Of a DNA stretch of 64,000 bases, positions 8,223 through 17,216 are shown piece after piece; the first letter of the stretch is position 1; every line of letters starts with the position of its first letter. The notes under the pieces were generated by a model. That model saw only the letters and a program-made list of their open reading frames with translations. It searched no databases and was not told the origin of the DNA. Position numbers and translations under genes: made by a program. This stretch comes from CAZQYB01 sp964582985 (lineage in GTDB: Bacteria; Planctomycetota; Phycisphaerae; Sedimentisphaerales; Anaerobacaceae): contig CAZOUM010000002.1 of the NCBI GenBank assembly GCA_964582985.1, forward strand, positions 45,479 through 109,478, read 5' to 3'.

Positions 8223-9154
8223 CCATAACCTTGAGTGGCTGCCTTATTCAGTCGCTTCATCCTCTTTATACGGATAAAGAGGTAGTCTTTGAAGAAAAAC
8301 TGATAGGAAAGTGGTCAGAAGACGGAGACTATATATTGGAATTCAAAAAGGGTGAGGGAAAAGCTTACAAAATGAGAATGTTCGACGGCAAAGAAGGACG
8401 GTTCAAGGCACATTTGGTTAAGCTCAAAGATATGATGTTTCTTGATATATATCCTGATGATGAGACTATAGAAGGCATGCAGGGCTTCTATAGGATGCAT
8501 CTGCTTCCCGTACATACGTTTATGAAAGTAGACGAAATAGACCCGAACCTGCAATTGCGAACGCTCGATTACGAAAAGGTTTCGGAGATGTTGAAAGAGG
8601 ACCCCAATCTATTGAAGCATGAGGTCTTGGAAGAAGAGCACATCGTGTTGACGGCACCGACGAAACAGCTTCAGGAGTTTATGACCAAATATGCAAGTGT
8701 TGAAGGTGTGTTCGGCGACGTAACGGAGCTTATCCGCCACAGGCCGCTGTATACCGAAAAGGATTTGACCTTTGACGAAAAATTGATAGGGAAATGGAAA
8801 GGAGAAGGGGGCGAAGGGCTGGTGTCCAAAGGGCCGGAAGAAAACACCTACAAGATGATATTAACCGATAATCACGGCGAAAAAATTCACCTTGGTGCAA
8901 ATCTGGTCAGGCTGAAAGACGCGATATTTCTGTGCATCTTTTCCGACGAGTCTGCATTGCAAAAGAAGGATTCTTCTGATTCGCACCTTGTGCCGGACAC
9001 ATTCCTAATGGTAGAGCAGATCGAGCCTAAACTTCAGGTGCGGGTAATCAATTATCATCAACTTGCGGAAATACTAAAGAAGGCTCCCAAGTCGCTTAAG
9101 GAAGAGGCCGCAAAAGTTGGCGACACAATCGAAGCAGTTCGTGTCGAGCCATAA
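8189..9154 (+). CDS. Lipoprotein with two tandem homologous domains
   Basis: 321 residues from ATG 8189 with AAAGGAG upstream. The signal ends in lipobox LSGC at residue ~18. Two copies of one domain follow: 'HPLYTDKEVVFEEKLIGKW' and about 165 residues later 'RPLYTEKDLTFDEKLIGKW'. Each continues with a strand-rich region containing 'LVKLKDMMFLDI' or 'LVRLKDAIFLCI' and 'P.TFM.V..I.P.LQ.R...Y'. This looks like an internal gene duplication. Function unknown. If the gap flanks are merged, an alternative in-frame ATG at 7995 with a strong AGGAGG would add 13 residues (MKNRKLEFERRIK) before the signal peptide. Confidence 0.7.
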   Translation: MRAKELAFFVLAITLSGCLIQSLHPLYTDKEVVFEEKLIGKWSEDGDYILEFKKGEGKAYKMRMFDGKEGRFKAHLVKLKDMMFLDIYPDDETIEGMQGFYRMHLLPVHTFMKVDEIDPNLQLRTLDYEKVSEMLKEDPNLLKHEVLEEEHIVLTAPTKQLQEFMTKYASVEGVFGDVTELIRHRPLYTEKDLTFDEKLIGKWKGEGGEGLVSKGPEENTYKMILTDNHGEKIHLGANLVRLKDAIFLCIFSDESALQKKDSSDSHLVPDTFLMVEQIEPKLQVRVINYHQLAEILKKAPKSLKEEAAKVGDTIEAVRVEP

Positions 9155-9195
9155 ATTGAATGCCTTGACCAAGGACTATGTGATTCTTCAAGAGC

Positions 9196-10236
9196 TTATT
9201 CGGGGTTGGCATTTTTGCCGGGCCAATCCCAATGGACGAGGTCGTCGCTCCAGGCCAGACTGAGGCTGGCGTATTTTCTAAAGCCACCCGGCGGCTCAGC
9301 GTGAAAAAACATCAGATACTTACCCACTCGGGGGTCGTCTCTTAGGTCGAGAACAAAACCAGCGGTCAGCCGCTGGCTTGCCCAGGGCCAGTTTTTCTGC
9401 CCTAAGGTGATGGAGCCGGTGCTCTCTTTAGTCGTCGGGCCGCCCACATCTCGCCAGTTCTTCAAATCCCTGGAGCGCTTCATACCTATACCGTTCTTCG
9501 GCGAATGAAACATCAGATACTCATCGCCGTCCACGAGAACACAGACATTTTCACCTGCCTCGATGCGATTGAAGTACGTCCAGGTCTTGAGGTCGTAGGA
9601 ATAAGACATATTGGCGGCATTGTCGTCGAAGAAGCACCACCACTTGCCGGGCTCGTCCTTATCCTCTACCAAGTAGGCGTCTATCAATCGGCCCATCTTT
9701 TCGAAGGGGACATTGGGCCCTTTTACCCTGAGCAACTCGGCCGGGCCCCAGTTATCCAAATCCTTGCTCCTCATAATCCAGACGCGGCAGTTTTCATTGC
9801 CGTATTGCTCACCTTTAGGCGTTGGATAAGTTTGAAGGCAGAGTATCCAATCGCCCTTGTAGCGGATGACGTTGCCTGGACTGGCAAAGTTTAGGTTCCG
9901 GTCGATGGGCGTAATAATCCTGGGCTTTGTCCAGTGAATGAGGTCACGGCTCTTACTAAAGGCCGTGACCCAGTACGTTTTGCCGTCTGCCTCGGTGAGG
10001 TTGTAGGTATAGAACAAGCGGAAGATGCCGTTGTGATAGATGCAGGCAGGGTCTCGGTAAGCTGTGGTTTCATCACCCTTGAGAATAATAGGCGACTTGA
10101 TTGCGGAAAAGTCAATCTTTTTGGCTTTGGAAAGCCCTTTCTTGCTGCAACCCGAACAGAGCAGCGTCAGGGTTGCAGCAATGCCTAAAAGCACTACTCT
10201 CACCCCCCTAAGACGATTGTAATTAAGTGTTGCCAT
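9196..10236 (-). CDS. Exported GH43/GH32-like five-bladed beta-propeller glycosidase
   Basis: 346 residues if started at the ATG complementary to 10236, which has AAAGGA upstream; an in-frame start 12 codons earlier is less likely. The lipobox LLCSGC follows a hydrophobic core, so it is a lipoprotein. The mature part shows repeating propeller-blade motifs: 'YRDPACIYHNGIFRLFYT', 'SRDLIHWTKP', 'SKDLDNWGP', 'SYDLKTWTYF', 'SRDLKNWRDV' and 'SDDLVHWDWP'. 'RDP' in blade one is typical of the catalytic Asp region in GH43/GH117-like enzymes. It lies next to a GH28 gene on the same strand, so pectin or arabinan side chains are plausible substrates. Exact family uncertain. Confidence 0.75.
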   Translation of the reverse strand: MATLNYNRLRGVRVVLLGIAATLTLLCSGCSKKGLSKAKKIDFSAIKSPIILKGDETTAYRDPACIYHNGIFRLFYTYNLTEADGKTYWVTAFSKSRDLIHWTKPRIITPIDRNLNFASPGNVIRYKGDWILCLQTYPTPKGEQYGNENCRVWIMRSKDLDNWGPAELLRVKGPNVPFEKMGRLIDAYLVEDKDEPGKWWCFFDDNAANMSYSYDLKTWTYFNRIEAGENVCVLVDGDEYLMFHSPKNGIGMKRSRDLKNWRDVGGPTTKESTGSITLGQKNWPWASQRLTAGFVLDLRDDPRVGKYLMFFHAEPPGGFRKYASLSLAWSDDLVHWDWPGKNANPE

Positions 10237-10297
10237 TTTTTGTCCTTTGCGATACTGAATATTACTTTGCAAAAGTTCCTAAGGCAGTCAGGGCTTA

Positions 10298-11911
10298 TCA
10301 TTTGCACCGCACTACGTCAGGCCGCACGCCTCTACCGAAGACAATATCCCGCTGCGCGTTCGAGAGGTCATTGTCGATTAGGTGTATATTTGTGGTTCTT
10401 TCACCTTCAAGCTCAAGGAAAGTGTCGGTGCCTTTGGCGCAGGTCGATTTCTCAATGATCACATCCCGGCTGTTTTTGAACCGTATGACCGGGCCTTTCT
10501 TAGGAGCGATGTTCACATTAATGAGCTTGATGCCTTTGGCGTCGGTGCAACTAAGACCGTTCTCGGAAGAGATAGAAATATTCTCCAGGCGAACATTTTC
10601 GACCGAGCTTTCCGGCAGGCCAACGATGCGAATTGCATTGCGAGCTTTCCGGCAGGTAAGGTTCTTGACATAGATGTTACGAAACTTAGGAGTCGCCTTC
10701 GAACTTGACGAGACTCCCGAGCCATAGAACATATTCAGCAAAAGCGGGTCGCTGTCAATCTCGCCTATGGTAATGTCCTCGAGCCATATATTCTCGACTA
10801 CCCCGCCGCGGCCACGCTTGGATTTTATTCGAACCGCTCGTTCTGTGCGGTCAAAGGTACAATCGTGAATAAAAACATTTCTGACATCGCCGGACATCTC
10901 ACTTCCTATCGAAACAACTCCGTCGCAATGGCTACCGAGCCCAAAGCGGCAATGGCGCACGATTATGTTCTCACAGGGTCTTCCGACACGCCAGCCGTCC
11001 GCGTCCCTACCGGACTTTATAGCAACGGCGTCGTCGTTAGTGTCGAAGTTACAATATTCAATAAGAACGTTCCTGCATGAGTCAGGGTCGATTCCATCGT
11101 TGTTCGGCCCATTGTTAATCAAAGTCACATTGCGGACAATCACGTTCTCGCAGTAAACGGGATGGATAATCCACATGGGGCCGCTGCCTACCGTCAGACC
11201 TTCAACGAGAACATTCTTGCAATTCACGAACTGAATGAAGGAAGGTCTCAGAAAATAATCGGTGGTTCCGAAAACCCGGTCTTTAACCGGAACGGCGCCG
11301 GAGGCCATATTGTACAGCCTTTGGGCTCCTGATTTGTACTTCTCTCTTGCCTGCCACCAAGGCTTGCCCTGGCCATCGAGTTTTCCCTCTCCAGAGACGG
11401 CTACATTGGTGCAATCCCTTGCGTAGATAAGCGGTGAATAATTGTAACACTCAAGTCCTTCATAGCGGGTAAAAACCACCGGTAGGTAGTCTTCGAAGTT
11501 TGCGCTAAAACGTATCCCCGCGTCCTTCTCAAGGTGCAGGTTGATATTGCTTTTCAAGTGAATCGGGCCTGTGAGCCAGGTTCCCGCGGGCACCAGTACC
11601 CGGCCGCCGCCGGCCTGGGCGCAGGCAGCAATGGCTGCGGCAAAGGCTTTGGTGTTCATGGCATTTCCATCACCTGCCGCACCATAATCACGAATATCAA
11701 AGCTCCGCTGCGGAAAAGACGGTACTCTGATTGCCAGCACCTTGAAAGGAGTGTCCAGGGCAATGACCCTACCTGTATAAGGTTCTTTCGTCGCAATCCC
11801 ACAGCCAGCACCAGGAGGTAGTAGGCAAGATAAGACTAAGACGGCCAAGCCCATCGCGACAACTCGTCTGTTCATATCGTGATAAGAACGTATCCGTTCA
11901 CTCATTCTCAT
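10298..11911 (-). CDS. Glycoside hydrolase family 28 (polygalacturonase-like), lipoprotein
   Basis: 537 residues with a right-handed parallel beta-helix. 'FDIRDYGAAGDGNAMNTKAF' marks the start of the pectate-lyase-like fold. GH28 catalytic motifs are visible: 'NNDGIDPDS', 'NDDAVAIKSG', 'GLGSHCDGVVSIGSE' (family 'GHG.SIGS') and 'AVRIKSKRGRGG'. The signal ends in PGAGC, so the protein is lipidated and exported. The true start may be the ATG 12 codons in (MNRRVVAMGL). It lies 61 bases upstream of the GH43-like gene; the two likely form an operon acting on polygalacturonate or rhamnogalacturonan. Confidence 0.88.
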   Translation of the reverse strand: MRMSERIRSYHDMNRRVVAMGLAVLVLSCLLPPGAGCGIATKEPYTGRVIALDTPFKVLAIRVPSFPQRSFDIRDYGAAGDGNAMNTKAFAAAIAACAQAGGGRVLVPAGTWLTGPIHLKSNINLHLEKDAGIRFSANFEDYLPVVFTRYEGLECYNYSPLIYARDCTNVAVSGEGKLDGQGKPWWQAREKYKSGAQRLYNMASGAVPVKDRVFGTTDYFLRPSFIQFVNCKNVLVEGLTVGSGPMWIIHPVYCENVIVRNVTLINNGPNNDGIDPDSCRNVLIEYCNFDTNDDAVAIKSGRDADGWRVGRPCENIIVRHCRFGLGSHCDGVVSIGSEMSGDVRNVFIHDCTFDRTERAVRIKSKRGRGGVVENIWLEDITIGEIDSDPLLLNMFYGSGVSSSSKATPKFRNIYVKNLTCRKARNAIRIVGLPESSVENVRLENISISSENGLSCTDAKGIKLINVNIAPKKGPVIRFKNSRDVIIEKSTCAKGTDTFLELEGERTTNIHLIDNDLSNAQRDIVFGRGVRPDVVRCK

Positions 11912-11937
11912 TGCTTAGTGCGTTTAGCGCACGCTCT

Positions 11938-12117
11938 TTAGCCCATCAAAAAGCCTTTGCGATGGGAAATACCCAAGACCTTGCGGCACTGAGAGCAAAA
12001 GTAAACATAGCGTTTCCCCAACACGGACTTTAGCTCCCGCATCCACACGGTACGCAGCTCGCTCGAGCAATGTGGACAGACCGGTTCAGCATTGTTATTA
12101 GTTTCCAGATTTATCAT
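11938..12117 (-). CDS. Small zinc-ribbon protein (59 aa)
   Basis: Starts MINLETNNNAEPVCPHC with a strong AGGAGG seven bases before the ATG (complement of 12124-12129). Two CxxC pairs ('CPHC' and 'CSQC') spaced about 30 residues apart form a zinc ribbon. It lies between the GH28 gene and a zf-TFIIB gene on the same strand. Its role is unknown; it is too small for an enzyme and could bind nucleic acid or protein. Confidence 0.72.
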   Translation of the reverse strand: MINLETNNNAEPVCPHCSSELRTVWMRELKSVLGKRYVYFCSQCRKVLGISHRKGFLMG

Positions 12118-12221
12118 ATAGTTCCTCCTGTCACCGGCTAAAGATTCGCCCCGGAGGCATTAGCGCCGGCGGAAAAGCAATTTCAACGCAACAAGTTCTA
12201 TGTGATGGCCAATAACGGAGA

Positions 12222-12749
12222 CTAAAAAGCGCCCCAATCCTGTTTTCCGGGGATGTAATAGCTCGGACAAATGAAGCGGAACATATTCGAAATCTTCCGG
12301 GTCTTGGCAAGCTTCTCTTCGCTTTCGGCCTGCATAGCGGCAAACTCGGCACCAAAGACTTCCGAAAAATACTCGTCGGCTGCCTTGTGTCTTTCCTCTT
12401 CGGTATTAAAGAGACTGCGTATTTTCCTCAGCTCGCCGGCGTCCAACCAAAAGCCGCCGCAGCCTGGGCACTCATCGACCTCGACTTCCTTTTTGACACT
12501 GAAAAAGTGCCTCATCATCACAACGTCGTCACACTTCGGACACTTGAATCTCTTTGTACGGTCGATGACTAAGCCTGCATCACACTCCACATCCAGTAGT
12601 CCCTCTCCTGCAGATTCGTGCGGCTCGTCAAATTTTTTGAACTCGAAATTGTCGAACCAAATTCCGCCACATCCGCCCTTACAAACATCGACCGTAACAT
12701 CTCCAACAGTCATTTCATGTAACTGATTTGAGCATGCCGGACATTTCAT
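12222..12749 (-). CDS. Double zf-TFIIB domain protein
   Basis: 175 residues. Two copies of the zf-TFIIB motif are visible: 'MKCPACSNQLHEM...CKGGCGGIWFD' at residues 1-35 and 'FKCPKCDDVVM...CPGCGGFWLDAGEL' at ~68-108. The C-terminal third is helical and charged (residues 108-150). Such proteins are common in Planctomycetota and are of unknown function. Strong GGGAGG upstream of the ATG. Confidence 0.82.
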   Translation of the reverse strand: MKCPACSNQLHEMTVGDVTVDVCKGGCGGIWFDNFEFKKFDEPHESAGEGLLDVECDAGLVIDRTKRFKCPKCDDVVMMRHFFSVKKEVEVDECPGCGGFWLDAGELRKIRSLFNTEEERHKAADEYFSEVFGAEFAAMQAESEEKLAKTRKISNMFRFICPSYYIPGKQDWGAF

Positions 12750-12771
12750 AATCCGTTATCCTCCCAAAAAG

Positions 12772-12800
12772 TTTATAAACAACAGATTTTTGCGAATCAA
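12772..12800 (-). promoter_or_regulatory. Candidate sigma-70 promoter for the zf-TFIIB gene
   Basis: On the minus strand TTGATT (12795-12800), a 17-base spacer and TATAAA (12772-12777), about 23 bases before the ATG. Confidence 0.42.
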
Positions 12801-12906
12801 CAATGTGGCACAAAAGTATCGTTTTGTCAAATGATAATTTCACCAAAATAAGTCACAGTGTCATTTTGCCGGATAAAGCGGTGAAAGGCACATCGTGTAA
12901 ATATTG

Positions 12907-12934
12907 TTGCGGTTGATGCCAAAGTAGATATAAT
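12907..12934 (+). promoter_or_regulatory. Candidate sigma-70 promoter for the SSS symporter gene
   Basis: TTGCGG at 12907-12912, 16-base spacer and perfect TATAAT at 12929-12934, 78 bases before the symporter ATG, in the divergent 263-base gap. Confidence 0.45.
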
Positions 12935-13012
12935 GGCGGGCAATTTAGTGAGGCCAAGCAGGGAACTTCACTAAAAAGAAAACAAACAGATAACAGAAAG
13001 AAAGGATTTGCT

Positions 13013-14911
13013 ATGACGCTTAGCGCCCTTGACATCGCCGTATTCCTGGGATTCATCGCAGCGGTGATTGCCACAGGCATCCTGAAAAGTCGACATGAGA
13101 AAACAAGCGAAGATTATTTCCTGGCCGGGCGAGGCCTTAGCTGGTGGCTGATTGGGTTTTCACTTATTGCAGCGAACATCTCGACCGAACAGTTTATCGG
13201 GATGAGCGGCAGCGCAGCAAAATGGCTCGGTCTTGCTATCGCCAGTTATGAGTGGATGGCTGCTATTACGCTGGTCGTCGTGGCTTTCTTTTTCCTGCCC
13301 AAATTTCTGAGGGCGGGCATCTATACAATTCCCGAGTTTCTTGAATTCCGCTATAACGCGACGGCCCGTTCGCTGATGGCGTTGTTTACCGTACTCATTT
13401 ATGTCTTTGTGACATTCGCTGCGGTAGTATATTCAGGGGCCATTGTTGTCAAGACGCTGTTTGGGGGCCAGCACCTCTTTGGGATTCAGATTAACATAAC
13501 CACGGCATCATGGGCCATAGGTATCATTGCAGCGATTTATGTGACCTGCGGAGGACTCAAGGCCTGTGCGTGGGCGGATTTACTGCAGGGGTCGGCATTG
13601 ATTTTAGGCGGTGCCGTTGTCTTAGTGTTGGCGATGAAAGCGTTGGGCAACGCGACAGCGGAGACCATTCCGGAACTGGCAAATATCGGAGCGAATGCAG
13701 GAACGTGGGAAAAGTTTCGGACTCTCAACGAGCACAAGCTGCATATGTTTTTGCCACGAAACGACCCTGAGATTCCCTGGACAGCGCTGGTGGTGGGGTT
13801 GTGGATACCCAACTTCTATTACTGGGGTCTGAACCAGTACATCACGCAGAGAACACTCGGCTCAAAGTCATTAGCCGAGGGGCAAAAAGGTATCGTGTTC
13901 GCAGCAGCACTCAAACTTATTATTCCATTTATCATCGTTTTCCCGGGTATCATAGCTTTTGACCTTTACAAGTCAGATATGAAGGCCGAAGCGGTCGACA
14001 ATAACGCGAAAGTTTTGGCAGCGTTTGAACAGGTCCGCTCTAATCCTGCCGCGGCCAAGGTCGCCTTCAAGTTCGACAGACAATTCCCAGAGATGTACAA
14101 GGATACAGCCGAGGCGATAGTAAGATTCAATGCTGCCATCGCCGGGACTGAACCACCTGCCGCGGAACCGCTGTTCCAGACTAACGAGGACCTGCTGAAG
14201 CAAATTGCCCAGACAAACAAGACATTGACGTCCGAAGAACGCGTAAAGATTCAAAAAACACTCCTGGGATACAAGTTTGATTCTGCGTTTGCGCTGTTAA
14301 TCAAGAAACTTGTCCCTAAAGGCTTGCGAGGTTTTATGCTTGCTGCGATTATGGGCGCCGTTATGAGTTCTCTTGCGTCAATGCTCAATTCAGCTTCAAC
14401 AATATTTACTATGGACATCTACAATAAGTACGTTAAGAAAGATGCGTCGCAGTCAAATCTGGTGGCTGTCGGCAGAATCTGTGTGGTTGTTTTCGCGGTA
14501 ATTGGCTGTTTTGTTGCGCCCCTGCTTGATAATCCGAAGTTCGGGGGCATCTTCAAATACATTCAGGAATTCCAGGGCTACATATCGCCCGGCATTCTCG
14601 CCGTGTTTGTATTCGGCTTTATAGTGAAAAAGGCGCCTCCAATCACTGGAGTAGTGGGTCTGATACTGAACCCGATTATCTATTTTATTCTCGCGCAAGT
14701 GTTCCCGAAGCTGGCGTTTTTGGACAGGATGGCGATTTCGTTTTTCAGCGTGCTTGCCGTGATGACAATTATAACTCTGATTAAGCCTCTCAAAGAGCCG
14801 GTGCGGTTTGACGTCAAAACAGATATAAACCTGGAGTCCTCAGGTATGGCTAAAGTATTTGGGCTTCTGGTTGTGGCGGCAACTATAGGCCTTTACGTTA
14901 TTTTCCGGTAA
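13013..14911 (+). CDS. Sodium:solute symporter (SSS/SLC5 family), sugar-type
   Basis: 632 residues with about 13-14 membrane segments. Residues 25-65 hold the SSS signature region ('SEDYFLAGRGLSWWLIGFSL') and residues 440-465 the 'MLAAIMGAVMSSLASMLNS' helix typical of SGLT-like members. A polar insert of roughly 100 residues (about 319-420) lies in the loop before that helix. Preceded by GAAAGGA. It would import a sugar or sugar acid with Na+. The galactokinase-like gene starts 39 bases downstream, which suggests that the imported sugar feeds that enzyme. Confidence 0.88.
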   Translation: MTLSALDIAVFLGFIAAVIATGILKSRHEKTSEDYFLAGRGLSWWLIGFSLIAANISTEQFIGMSGSAAKWLGLAIASYEWMAAITLVVVAFFFLPKFLRAGIYTIPEFLEFRYNATARSLMALFTVLIYVFVTFAAVVYSGAIVVKTLFGGQHLFGIQINITTASWAIGIIAAIYVTCGGLKACAWADLLQGSALILGGAVVLVLAMKALGNATAETIPELANIGANAGTWEKFRTLNEHKLHMFLPRNDPEIPWTALVVGLWIPNFYYWGLNQYITQRTLGSKSLAEGQKGIVFAAALKLIIPFIIVFPGIIAFDLYKSDMKAEAVDNNAKVLAAFEQVRSNPAAAKVAFKFDRQFPEMYKDTAEAIVRFNAAIAGTEPPAAEPLFQTNEDLLKQIAQTNKTLTSEERVKIQKTLLGYKFDSAFALLIKKLVPKGLRGFMLAAIMGAVMSSLASMLNSASTIFTMDIYNKYVKKDASQSNLVAVGRICVVVFAVIGCFVAPLLDNPKFGGIFKYIQEFQGYISPGILAVFVFGFIVKKAPPITGVVGLILNPIIYFILAQVFPKLAFLDRMAISFFSVLAVMTIITLIKPLKEPVRFDVKTDINLESSGMAKVFGLLVVAATIGLYVIFR

Positions 14912-14950
14912 TTATTGAAGCACTTATACACTAAGGAAGGATTCTCACAG

Positions 14951-16198
14951 ATGGGACTAACGCCACAAGACCAGTCAGCCGTCGACAAAATCCTGCAGTT
15001 ATCGCAGGACACCGGCACAAGTATCAAGGGCGGCAGGGTCAGGAGAACTTCTTCCCGCTTTTGCCTTGGGGTCGAGCACGGCGATTACAACGGCACTGAA
15101 CTGTTCGGCGTGGGGACCGACAGGTTCATCTGGTTGGCCTATATGTCTAACGGCACCGACAAAATAAAGATGTTTAGTGGGAATTTTCCGGACGACGGTG
15201 TTGTTGAGTTCAGTCTCGGGGATGTCCCCCCGCCGCAATCGGCATCTGTCGCTGACACATGGGCTCGCTTCCCCTATGGGGTCGAATACATTCTGAGGCG
15301 TGAAGGCATAAAGTTGACTCAGGGCATTGACGGCATAGTCTACGGAGACATCCCCGGCGGCGGAATGTCACGGTCGGCCTCATTGACCTTGAATCTGATT
15401 CTGTCCCTGCTTGATGCTAACGGCATTGAGCTTGAGGACAAGTTCAGAATCGTTGATATGGCCCAGGCGGTGGAAAACGATTATATTGGGTCACCCTGCG
15501 GCCAGCTTGACCAGATTATGATACTATTCTCTCGCAAAGATATGGGCACGCATTACAATCCAAAGACAAGGTCTATAAATTATGTGCCTCTCGGCGCTGG
15601 TGCCATTGATTTTCGCATTGTGGTACTCGATACCGGAACCGTTCGGCCGGGCCTTGAGAAATCCACCTACAAAGTGCGACGGGCCGAGTGCGAAAAAATG
15701 GTCTCAATATTGCAGAAAGCCGGGTATGATATTGGCTGCCTGGCAGACATTAAAGATGACGGTGATTATGAGAAGATTTTGGCACAGTTCGGACAACAGC
15801 AGCCGGACTTATGTGACCGACTGAAATATATCTTTGGCGCCCAAAAACGGTTCTACGAGATGCTTGATGCGTGGAAAACGGGCGACATTGAAACAGTTGG
15901 GACGATATTCCGCGAGGATGGCATAGGCCTGCGAGACGATTACAAAATCTCAGGCCCGGAATTGGAAACTATGTGCGATATCGCACGTACGGTCCCCGGC
16001 GTACTGGGAGAGAGAATGTTGGGCGGAGGTGACAAAGGGGCTTCCGGCGCTTTGGTTAGAGCAGAAAGTATTGATGCGTTGAGGCAAGCGGTTGAGGTTG
16101 CTTATCCGCGCAGTCATTCTGAGTACAGCGATAAGTACGCGATTCATACGTGCAAATTGGTGGAAGGCGTGACCATTTATGATGACTTACTTGGTTAA
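14951..16198 (+). CDS. GHMP-family kinase, galactokinase-like
   Basis: 415 residues from ATG 14951, chosen for AAGGAAGG ten bases upstream; a TTG at 14915 would add 12 residues. GHMP motifs: 'GVEHGDYNG' in place of the galactokinase 'GEHTDYN', the ATP loop 'PGGGMSRSAS', 'GSPCGQLDQIM' and the C-terminal 'GGGDKGASGALV'. Motif order and the EH.DYN-like signature favour galactokinase (galactose to galactose 1-phosphate), but the first motif is diverged and a related sugar kinase is possible. Coupled to the symporter gene just upstream. Confidence 0.75.
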   Translation: MGLTPQDQSAVDKILQLSQDTGTSIKGGRVRRTSSRFCLGVEHGDYNGTELFGVGTDRFIWLAYMSNGTDKIKMFSGNFPDDGVVEFSLGDVPPPQSASVADTWARFPYGVEYILRREGIKLTQGIDGIVYGDIPGGGMSRSASLTLNLILSLLDANGIELEDKFRIVDMAQAVENDYIGSPCGQLDQIMILFSRKDMGTHYNPKTRSINYVPLGAGAIDFRIVVLDTGTVRPGLEKSTYKVRRAECEKMVSILQKAGYDIGCLADIKDDGDYEKILAQFGQQQPDLCDRLKYIFGAQKRFYEMLDAWKTGDIETVGTIFREDGIGLRDDYKISGPELETMCDIARTVPGVLGERMLGGGDKGASGALVRAESIDALRQAVEVAYPRSHSEYSDKYAIHTCKLVEGVTIYDDLLG

Positions 16199-16261
16199 CC
16201 CTTCGCCGTGCTGTTGTATATATAATTCTGTGTTGACCGTAGATAAAAACAGAAAGAAGCG

Positions 16262-17212
16262 ATGACGAAGAATTGCAGGCCCGCAAAAAAAGGTATCTTC
16301 TTAGCTACTGTCAGAGCCAATAAACAGATTGGACAGCGATTCTATCGGCTCAGGCTGGAATTTTCAGGGGTTGGTGCAGAGGCCTTCGCTGGCGCCAAGC
16401 CCGGTCAATTCGCTCAGTTGGACCTTTCCCGTACCGCCCTGCCGGCAGCAAAGGACATACCGGACGAGCTGGCTAACACTGCTCGACGGAATATATTGCT
16501 CCGCAGACCTTTTAGTTTTGCCAACATTGCATCTGAAGAGAACAAGACCTTAGCCGACATTCTCTACTGTGTTGTTGGCCCTGCCAGTTTACGAATGACA
16601 ACTCTATCTGCCGGTGATTCGGTCAGCATAATTGGGCCTTTGGGAAACGGTTTTTTGGTGCCGGAGGGAAAGAAAAAAGCCCTTTTGGTTGCTGGGGGGA
16701 TGGGGGCCGGGCCTTTACAACATCTGGCGAAGGTTCTTACGGCTGATTATCCTGACATCGAAGTTATGGCGTTCGCCGGTGCAAAGACGGCAAAGGATCT
16801 GCCGTTCCAGGCGCGGTTGGACAAGATTGCACAACAGTTGGGCTTCTCATTGCAGGAGTTCGCCCAGTACGGCATAGAATCGCTGGTAGCAACAGACGAC
16901 GGCTCTGCGGGATGGCACGGCCTTGTAAGCGATTGTCTGGCAGAATGGCTCGACCAAGCAACTCTCGTCAGCAAAGATACGATTATTTATAGCTGCGGAC
17001 CTGAAGCAATGCTGGCAAAAGTGGCTGACATCGCTCGAAAAAACGAAATCGACTGCCAGGTTAGTATGGAGCGGATGATGGCCTGCGGTATCGGCGTGTG
17101 CCTGAGTTGTGCTGTGGAATGTAAAGCAGACAGACCCGGCAAGACAGTTTATAAGTTGTGCTGCAAGGACGGACCTGTCTTTGACAGTAGAGAAGTAGTT
17201 TTTAGCGTGTAG
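16262..17212 (+). CDS. pyrK: Dihydroorotate dehydrogenase electron transfer subunit PyrK
   Basis: 316 residues. FAD-binding 'RRPFSFAN' near residue 80, NAD-binding 'LLVAGGMGAGPL' near residue 140, and a C-terminal 2Fe-2S cluster site 'MACGIGVCLSC' followed by a further 'LCCKDGPVF'. This is the standard PyrK layout, passing electrons from dihydroorotate via FMN of PyrD to NAD+. pyrD follows after 4 bases, which confirms the class 1B enzyme. It is somewhat longer than usual (about 260) because of an extra stretch near residues 45-75. Confidence 0.93.
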   Translation: MTKNCRPAKKGIFLATVRANKQIGQRFYRLRLEFSGVGAEAFAGAKPGQFAQLDLSRTALPAAKDIPDELANTARRNILLRRPFSFANIASEENKTLADILYCVVGPASLRMTTLSAGDSVSIIGPLGNGFLVPEGKKKALLVAGGMGAGPLQHLAKVLTADYPDIEVMAFAGAKTAKDLPFQARLDKIAQQLGFSLQEFAQYGIESLVATDDGSAGWHGLVSDCLAEWLDQATLVSKDTIIYSCGPEAMLAKVADIARKNEIDCQVSMERMMACGIGVCLSCAVECKADRPGKTVYKLCCKDGPVFDSREVVFSV

Positions 17213-17216
17213 CACT

